Of a DNA stretch of 17,502 bases, positions 14,066 to 17,502 are shown in pieces. The stretch covers positions 1 to 17,502 of the forward strand of contig JAYEJJ010000120.1 of assembly GCA_034660495.1 (NCBI GenBank), in the 5' to 3' direction. This DNA is from DATFJZ01 sp034660495 (GTDB taxonomy: Bacteria; Desulfobacterota; Desulfobacteria; Desulfobacterales; Desulfobacteraceae). Numbering within the stretch: the stretch's first letter is position 1; every line of letters begins with the position of its first letter. The notes below the pieces were generated by a model. It searched no databases, was not told the DNA's origin, and saw nothing but the letters and a program-made list of their open reading frames with translations. The translations under genes and the position numbers were made by a program.

Positions 14066-14872
14066 ATGAAGGCCGAATATATTTATGAGCAGGGGACAGG
14101 GGCTGTTAACGAGGACAATTTTACCCTCAGTGATGACATGGCTGCTGTGTTTGACGGGGCCACCAGCCTTGATAAAAAAAATGATGAACAGGGAAAAACC
14201 GGGGGTGGATACGCATCTGGTATTGCCCGCCAGGTGTTCTTAAACAATAATGATTCCCTTGTAAACCTTGCAGAAAAGGCAAATTCTGCCATTTTAAAAA
14301 AAATGATAGAAAAGGGTGTTGATATCAAAAACAGAACTCACCTCTGGAGTACCAGCGCAGCCGTTGTAAGAATTAAAAACAATACGGCAGAATGGGTTCA
14401 GACCGGAGACAGTCTTGTAATGCTTATATATGAAGACGGATCCTACCAAATTCCTGTAAAAAAATACAACCACGACAGAGAGACCCTGCTCATGTGGAAA
14501 AAAACAGCAGAAACAACAGATGGATCTGTTTTCGATGTTCTAAACGACCAGATCAAAAAAGTCCGCTGCAATATGAACAGAACCTATGGGGTCCTCAATG
14601 GTGAAACCGCTTATTCTGATTTTTTATGCACGGGCTCAGAGAGTATAAAAGGATTGTCCCATATCCTTGTTTTTACCGATGGACTTTTTATGCCCTGCAA
14701 AGACCCGGATAATCGAGACGATTTTGACCTTTTTGTTGAACTTTTCCGCCAGAACGGTTTGTCCGGTATACGGGAGCATGTCCGCAGCCTGGAACTATCA
14801 GATCCGGGGTGCAGAATTTATCCCAGATTCAAGACCCATGATGATATTGCCGCTGTATCAATCACCCTGTAA
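14066..14872 (+). CDS. PP2C-family (PPM) serine/threonine protein phosphatase
   Basis: 268 residues, a single cytoplasmic catalytic domain with no sensor or membrane segment. The metal-binding pattern of the PPM family is visible in order: NEDN (15-18), VFDGAT (28-33, Asp30), QTGDS (112-116, Asp115), FTDGL (203-207, Asp205) and THDDIA (257-262, Asp259/Asp260), so the two-metal site looks complete. It would dephosphorylate phospho-Ser/Thr proteins; no partner kinase or anti-sigma gene lies beside it. AGGGAT precedes the ATG by about 6 nt. It is transcribed alone and converges on the YdcZ-type gene with a 49-nt gap containing no clear terminator. Confidence 0.85.
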   Translation: MKAEYIYEQGTGAVNEDNFTLSDDMAAVFDGATSLDKKNDEQGKTGGGYASGIARQVFLNNNDSLVNLAEKANSAILKKMIEKGVDIKNRTHLWSTSAAVVRIKNNTAEWVQTGDSLVMLIYEDGSYQIPVKKYNHDRETLLMWKKTAETTDGSVFDVLNDQIKKVRCNMNRTYGVLNGETAYSDFLCTGSESIKGLSHILVFTDGLFMPCKDPDNRDDFDLFVELFRQNGLSGIREHVRSLELSDPGCRIYPRFKTHDDIAAVSITL

Positions 14873-14921
14873 TCCTAAAAGACCCTCTCAGCCCCTTTAC
14901 CTTTTCCTTGATTATCAAGTT

Positions 14922-15365
14922 TTAGAATTTTCTGATCAATACAGCGCCTGCCGTGATAAGGGTTATCCCGGCCAGACGCTGCCAGGTCAGGGGCTGGACA
15001 GGTACACCGAGAAGCCCGAAATGGTCCAGGAAAACTGCCATGATGAGCTGTCCGGCCACCACAAGGCTGAAGGTCAGGGTGGCCCCGATTTTCGGGGCAA
15101 TGATAATCACTGAGGTGACATAAAAAGCCCCCAGAGATCCGGCGGTCCAGACCGTCCAGTGAAGGTCTGCTGCATTGCGTATGGCATGAAAATTTATCCT
15201 GGCTGCCACTGTATAGAAGAAAAGCACCAGAGAGCCCACCACAAAGGAAATCAGCGAGGCATAAACAGGGTTTCCAATGGCGCGTCCCATTTTTCCGTTC
15301 AGGCCGGCCTGGATGGGTGCCAGCATTCCGGCAATCAGGGCGATGAGCAAAAATAACACTTTCAT
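14922..15365 (-). CDS. DMT-family membrane protein, YdcZ/DUF606 type
   Basis: 147 residues, almost entirely hydrophobic, with about five membrane segments. It is the length of the half-size DMT proteins of the YdcZ (DUF606) family. Family-like features are the N-terminal IQAGLNGKMGRAIGNPVYASLISFVVGS, where a conserved N...R...N pattern follows the first helix, and a C-terminal RLAGITLITAGAVLIR helix. Such proteins form pairs to make a full transporter; only one is present here. Substrate unknown. The stop TAA overlaps a CTTGATTATCAAG palindrome. Confidence 0.85.
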   Translation of the reverse strand: MKVLFLLIALIAGMLAPIQAGLNGKMGRAIGNPVYASLISFVVGSLVLFFYTVAARINFHAIRNAADLHWTVWTAGSLGAFYVTSVIIIAPKIGATLTFSLVVAGQLIMAVFLDHFGLLGVPVQPLTWQRLAGITLITAGAVLIRKF

Positions 15366-15486
15366 TGATACCTTGTTCTCCAGGTTAAAAAATTCTCTGT
15401 TTTTCTCTATTTACCGCATCCCAGGATACCTGAGCATATCCAGCTTTCCGTAGCAACATATCATGTTTTAAATCCAATGTCAGGGC

Positions 15487-15882
15487 TTAAACCACCGGCA
15501 GGATTTTTACATTTACTTTCCGGTTCCTTGGGCCGTCAAAATCACAGAAAAAAATCCCCTGCCAGGTGCCCAGCACCATGGCGCCGTTCTCCAGGGGGAT
15601 AATTTCCGAGGGGCCGAATAGACTGGTTTTGATATGGGCGGCAGAATTCCCTTCCAAATGTTTGTAATGATCATCCCAGGGGACGATCTTGTTCAAAGTG
15701 TTGAGAATATCTGTTTCAACGGCCGGGTCTGCATTTTCATTAATGGTCACGGCTGCTGTGGTGTGCATGGAAAACACATGGACAAGGCCTTCTTTTATAC
15801 CGGATTCATCAACTACTTTTCTGACCTGGTCTGTAATATCCTTCATCTGTGTTTTTGAACTTGTTTTAACGGAAATTTGCAT
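15487..15882 (-). CDS. yjbQ: YjbQ/UPF0047 family protein (secondary thiamine-phosphate synthase type)
   Basis: 131 residues, full family length. Hallmarks: VFSMHTTAAVTINENADPAVETDI (starting about 36; His40 and Asn48-Glu49), HLEGNSAAHIKTSLFG with His75 and His83, and LGTWQGIFFCDFDGPRNRK (105-122). These are the conserved metal- and phosphate-site residues of UPF0047. E. coli YjbQ shows weak thiamine-phosphate synthase activity in vivo, but the true physiological role is unsettled. AAGGAGG lies about 6 nt before the ATG. The gene's upstream region runs within 31 nt into a 7-bp tandem repeat array, which could affect its promoter. Confidence 0.92.
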   Translation of the reverse strand: MQISVKTSSKTQMKDITDQVRKVVDESGIKEGLVHVFSMHTTAAVTINENADPAVETDILNTLNKIVPWDDHYKHLEGNSAAHIKTSLFGPSEIIPLENGAMVLGTWQGIFFCDFDGPRNRKVNVKILPVV

Positions 15883-15913
15883 TTTATCCTCCTTTTTTTT
15901 ATATGAAAGCCAT

Positions 15914-16017
15914 CAGCTAACAGCTAACAGCTAACAGCTAACAGCTAACAGCTAACAGCTAACAGCTAACAGCTAACAGCTAACAGCTAACAGCTAACAG
16001 CTAACAGCTAACAGCTA
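15914..16017. repeat. Heptanucleotide tandem array, 14.9 copies of CAGCTAA
   Basis: Fourteen perfect copies of CAGCTAA followed by a partial copy CAGCTA, where a mobile element was inserted in the final TA. The array lies 31 nt upstream of the yjbQ start. Frame analysis on the minus strand meets a stop in every turn of the repeat, so it is not coding. Heptamer arrays of this kind are prone to slippage. Confidence 0.95.
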
Positions 16018-16339
16018 TAGTGCAGTTCATTTGACTTCATACCAGTTTTTATTATAACCCATCTTTACCAGTTGTGAATATTGTCAATAAAAACAGCAGA
16101 TTAAAAATTGTGCCAATTTGTTCAAATATTTAATAATAACAGTTGGTTATACAAGTTATGTCTAAGTAACTTAGACGTAACGCCAATTTTTGCTTTATTT
16201 ATCAGCGGGTTACGCTAACAATTGTCAGTCTAATAAAAAATGAGTATAACATGCTGAATTTATTGCCATTGTTTTGCAAGTGGTAAAGATGGGTTATAAT
16301 ATAAGGTAAAAAAAGTACGAAGTCATATGAAACGCACTA
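16018..16339. mobile_element. Second copy of the 80-bp MITE, split by a nested element
   Basis: The outer halves 16018-16057 and 16300-16339 match the 80-bp element at 1078-1157 at 79 of 80 positions (one C/T difference at 16049). The flanking TA is duplicated (16016-16017, 16340-16341). Between the halves is a 236-bp element plus a duplicated TTATAA. Confidence 0.88.
16058..16293. mobile_element. Nested 236-bp MITE with 17-bp terminal repeats and TTATAA duplication
   Basis: Ends read CCCATCTTTACCAGTTG (left) and, reverse-complemented, CCCATCTTTACCACTTG (right), with similarity continuing inward over about 41 nt through a shared CAATAAA and CAGCA. TTATAA is present once in the empty site (1112-1117) and twice here (16052-16057 and 16294-16299). 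A small palindrome GTCTAAG-TAA-CTTAGAC lies in the centre (16160-16176). No ORF of useful size. The transposase family is not identified. Confidence 0.85.
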
Positions 16340-16341
16340 TA

Positions 16342-16481
16342 GTTTAATGTGGCACCCTTTGGCGAGTTATTGAGTTTCCCCTTTTGTCGGGCTTTTTCGA
16401 TATCACCCTCAAAGAATTCTTTTATCAAATATTCTCCGGTCTCTTTAATGGCTTTTTCCGTGTGCTGTGAAAAGATTGGCA
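16342..16481 (-). pseudogene. Gene fragment trapped between mobile elements
   Basis: A 45-codon frame reads IFSQHTEKAIKETGEYLIKE, then FFEGDIEKARQKGKLNNS and PKGATLN. It is a hydrophilic, helical and gene-like sequence but not a family I recognise. Its ATG at 16480-16482 comes from the repeat GGCATCC that starts at 16478, so the real N-terminus has been replaced. At the other end the frame runs into the MITE; without it, TA plus the next base would give a TAG stop. It is a remnant, not a functional gene. Confidence 0.5.
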
Positions 16482-16626
16482 TCCTTCATGTGAGCCCAAA
16501 AGTACTTTACACTTTTTGAAAGAGATTCTCGAGAAACGGAAAGTCTGATCTGAAAAGTGTAAAGTGGAAATGAAGGATGCCAAAATGGGCATCCTTCATC
16601 AAATCCCAAAAGTAGTTTACACTTTT
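16478..16626. repeat. Three copies of a terminal-like repeat (two direct, one inverted)
   Basis: Copy 1 (16478-16516) and copy 3 (16588-16626) share GGCATCCTTCAT, CCCAAAAGTA and TTTACACTTTT. Copy 2 is inverted at 16553-16581 and lacks the middle block. Multiple spaced copies of one motif at an end are typical of insertion sequences with internal repeats (IS21-type elements are one example). No transposase of that type is present, so this looks like an abandoned end. Confidence 0.6.
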
Positions 16627-16670
16627 CATTTTTTCATTTTTTAAATTTTGAACGCAGGTCTGGTGATTGG

Positions 16671-16797
16671 GGGCTACCGACGTAAGGCGGGACAATGTGA
16701 ACCGGTTGATGAGAGTCTTCCAGCCTGCGAGCCTCACAAATAGGGCATTCCCGAAAAACCTTATTCTACGGGGTGTCCCGGCTTAAGTGGGTAGCCC
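16671..16797. mobile_element. 127-bp inverted-repeat element truncating the transposase
   Basis: The 23-bp ends GGGCTACC-GACGTAAGGCGGGAC and (reverse complement of 16775-16797) GGGCTACC-CACTTAAGCCGGGAC match at 19 of 23 positions. The interior is non-coding. The transposase frame to its right enters the right-hand end and stops there after GLPT, which implies that this element inserted into the transposase gene or replaced its 3' part. Confidence 0.55.
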
Positions 16798-17358
16798 ATT
16801 TTTTTCAAGTCGTTCCAACCAGATTCCCAGTCGGTGAGCAATGACATGATAGGTATCCGGCTGAAATGGACGGTCAGACAACCCTTTCGAATGACCGGAG
16901 GTCAACCCGGTACCCTCATCACTGACTAAATAAATGGCAATGTATCCATTGTCTTCAATGCATTGCCAATGATTTACCCAATCCTTTGCCTTTCGGGTAT
17001 CTGACAGTTCTATTCTTAAAATAACAGAGCTTACAGGATCTACCGTAACCAAAATAGGGGTATGCTTTGAAAAAATTTCATCGCTGGCAAAAACTGCCAA
17101 TTGCACAGCATTTTCTTGATTAGAGAAGGTGGATGGAAGTTGAGAGCCCACCGTCGCCAAATATTGGCTGATGAAACCCACTGAACTATTCTTCAATCCG
17201 AATCGTTTCATGCACGTCGAAATTCCCTCTATACTGCACACACCTTCCAGCCTCAAGGAAAGAATATGCTTCAATGAGTCTTCCACATCAATCGCATTGC
17301 CTACATATGAATTGTCCTGTCCCTCGTATTTATTCGTCCTGCCTGAAATCATTGACAA
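16783..17358 (-). pseudogene. Truncated DDE-type transposase (DUF6399-like)
   Basis: 191 codons from TTG at 17358 (GGAAGG 8 nt upstream; ATG at 17352 is an alternative). The core reads AVFASDEIFSKHTPILVTVDPVSSVILRIELSD, then IAIYLVSDEGTGLTSGH and QPDTYHVIAHRLG. Asp93, Asp107 and Asp147-Glu148 are candidate catalytic acids. This resembles a family of transposase-like proteins listed under DUF6399; the name is from memory. The N-terminal part (EDSLKHILSLRLEGVCSIEGIS) looks like a helix-turn-helix. Family members are much longer. The 3' end is lost at the inverted-repeat element at 16671-16797, so it is inactive. Confidence 0.65.
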
Positions 17359-17377
17359 ATCTTTAACCTTCCATTAT

Positions 17378-17396
17378 ACTCGATGTTCAAGTTTTT
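17378..17396 (+). repeat. ACTCGAT-NN-TCAAGTTTTT motif, related to the 12.6-kb hairpin element
   Basis: ACTCGATGTTCAAGTTTTT matches the outer right arm of the hairpin element at 12650-12668 (reverse complement ACTCGATCATCAAGTTTTT) at 17 of 19 positions. It may mark the left end of another mobile element running out of the window. The remaining bases to 17502 show nothing recognisable. Confidence 0.45.
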
Positions 17397-17502
17397 AATG
17401 ATGAATTATCAAAGTCAATCATCACAACTTATGAACGATAGAGAGGGCGTAGGCTCCAGTCTACCCATGGCTCTTCCGCTCATATGTTTTTTAGATGGCA
17501 TA

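Noticed and set aside
14905..14925. Terminator between the convergent phosphatase and YdcZ genes
   Set aside because: CTTGATTATCAAG has a stem too short to fold around a one-base loop; it is better explained as a shared motif.
14666..15113. 148-residue plus-strand frame over the end of the phosphatase and the YdcZ gene
   Set aside because: It is a shadow frame of two well-supported genes and has no domain.
15914..16017. CRISPR array
   Set aside because: The unit is only 7 bp, copies are contiguous, and there are no spacers.
16058..16293. Integron attC-like site (GTTACGCTAAC)
   Set aside because: No proper R'/R'' pairing or integrase; the piece lies inside a MITE with clear ends and a target duplication.
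16507..16737. 76-residue minus-strand frame
   Set aside because: It runs across the triple repeat and the inverted-repeat element, has no recognisable domain and is explained by the repeats.

Overview
The window reads as a chromosomal segment of an anaerobic Desulfobacterota-like (deltaproteobacterial) bacterium, probably near the sulfate-reducing Desulfobacterales. This placement is an inference from protein style: paired HDOD-domain regulators, a selenium/sulfur YedE locus, a phosphate-selective-type porin and FemAB- and YjbQ-family proteins. No rRNA, tRNA or other taxonomic marker is present. No CRISPR array was seen.

Layout. Positions 1-115 hold the right end of an IS200/IS605-type element. 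Positions 281-7179 (+) look like one operon: an HDOD protein, a hybrid histidine kinase with an HPt domain, a glycogen phosphorylase (GlgP), and a degenerate-EAL/HDOD protein. The first gene is broken by an 80-bp miniature transposable element inserted at a TA; removing the element and one TA restores a clean 321-codon frame. Positions 7180-7584 are repeat-rich and include a perfect 28-bp inverted repeat. Positions 7585-10389 (+) are a tight four-gene cluster: YedE/TsuA-type transporter, TusA/YedF-type carrier, DUF3343 protein and an NAD(P)HX-dehydratase-like kinase. This is probably a sulfur or selenium trafficking unit.

Positions 10376-13398 are all on the minus strand: a RelE-like protein, a porin and a damaged FemAB-like gene, separated by inverted-repeat elements. 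Then come a PP2C-type phosphatase (+), a YdcZ-type DMT protein (-) and a YjbQ/UPF0047 protein (-). From 15.9 kb to the end the DNA is an insertion hotspot: a 7-bp tandem repeat of nearly 15 copies, a second copy of the 80-bp element with another 236-bp miniature element nested inside it, a gene fragment, three copies of a terminal-like repeat, a short inverted-repeat pair and a truncated DDE-type transposase.

The most informative observations are the two near-identical 80-bp elements, which together show empty and filled insertion sites, the nested element with its TTATAA duplication, the coupling of GlgP to two HDOD regulators and a phosphorelay kinase, and the four-gene YedE cluster.
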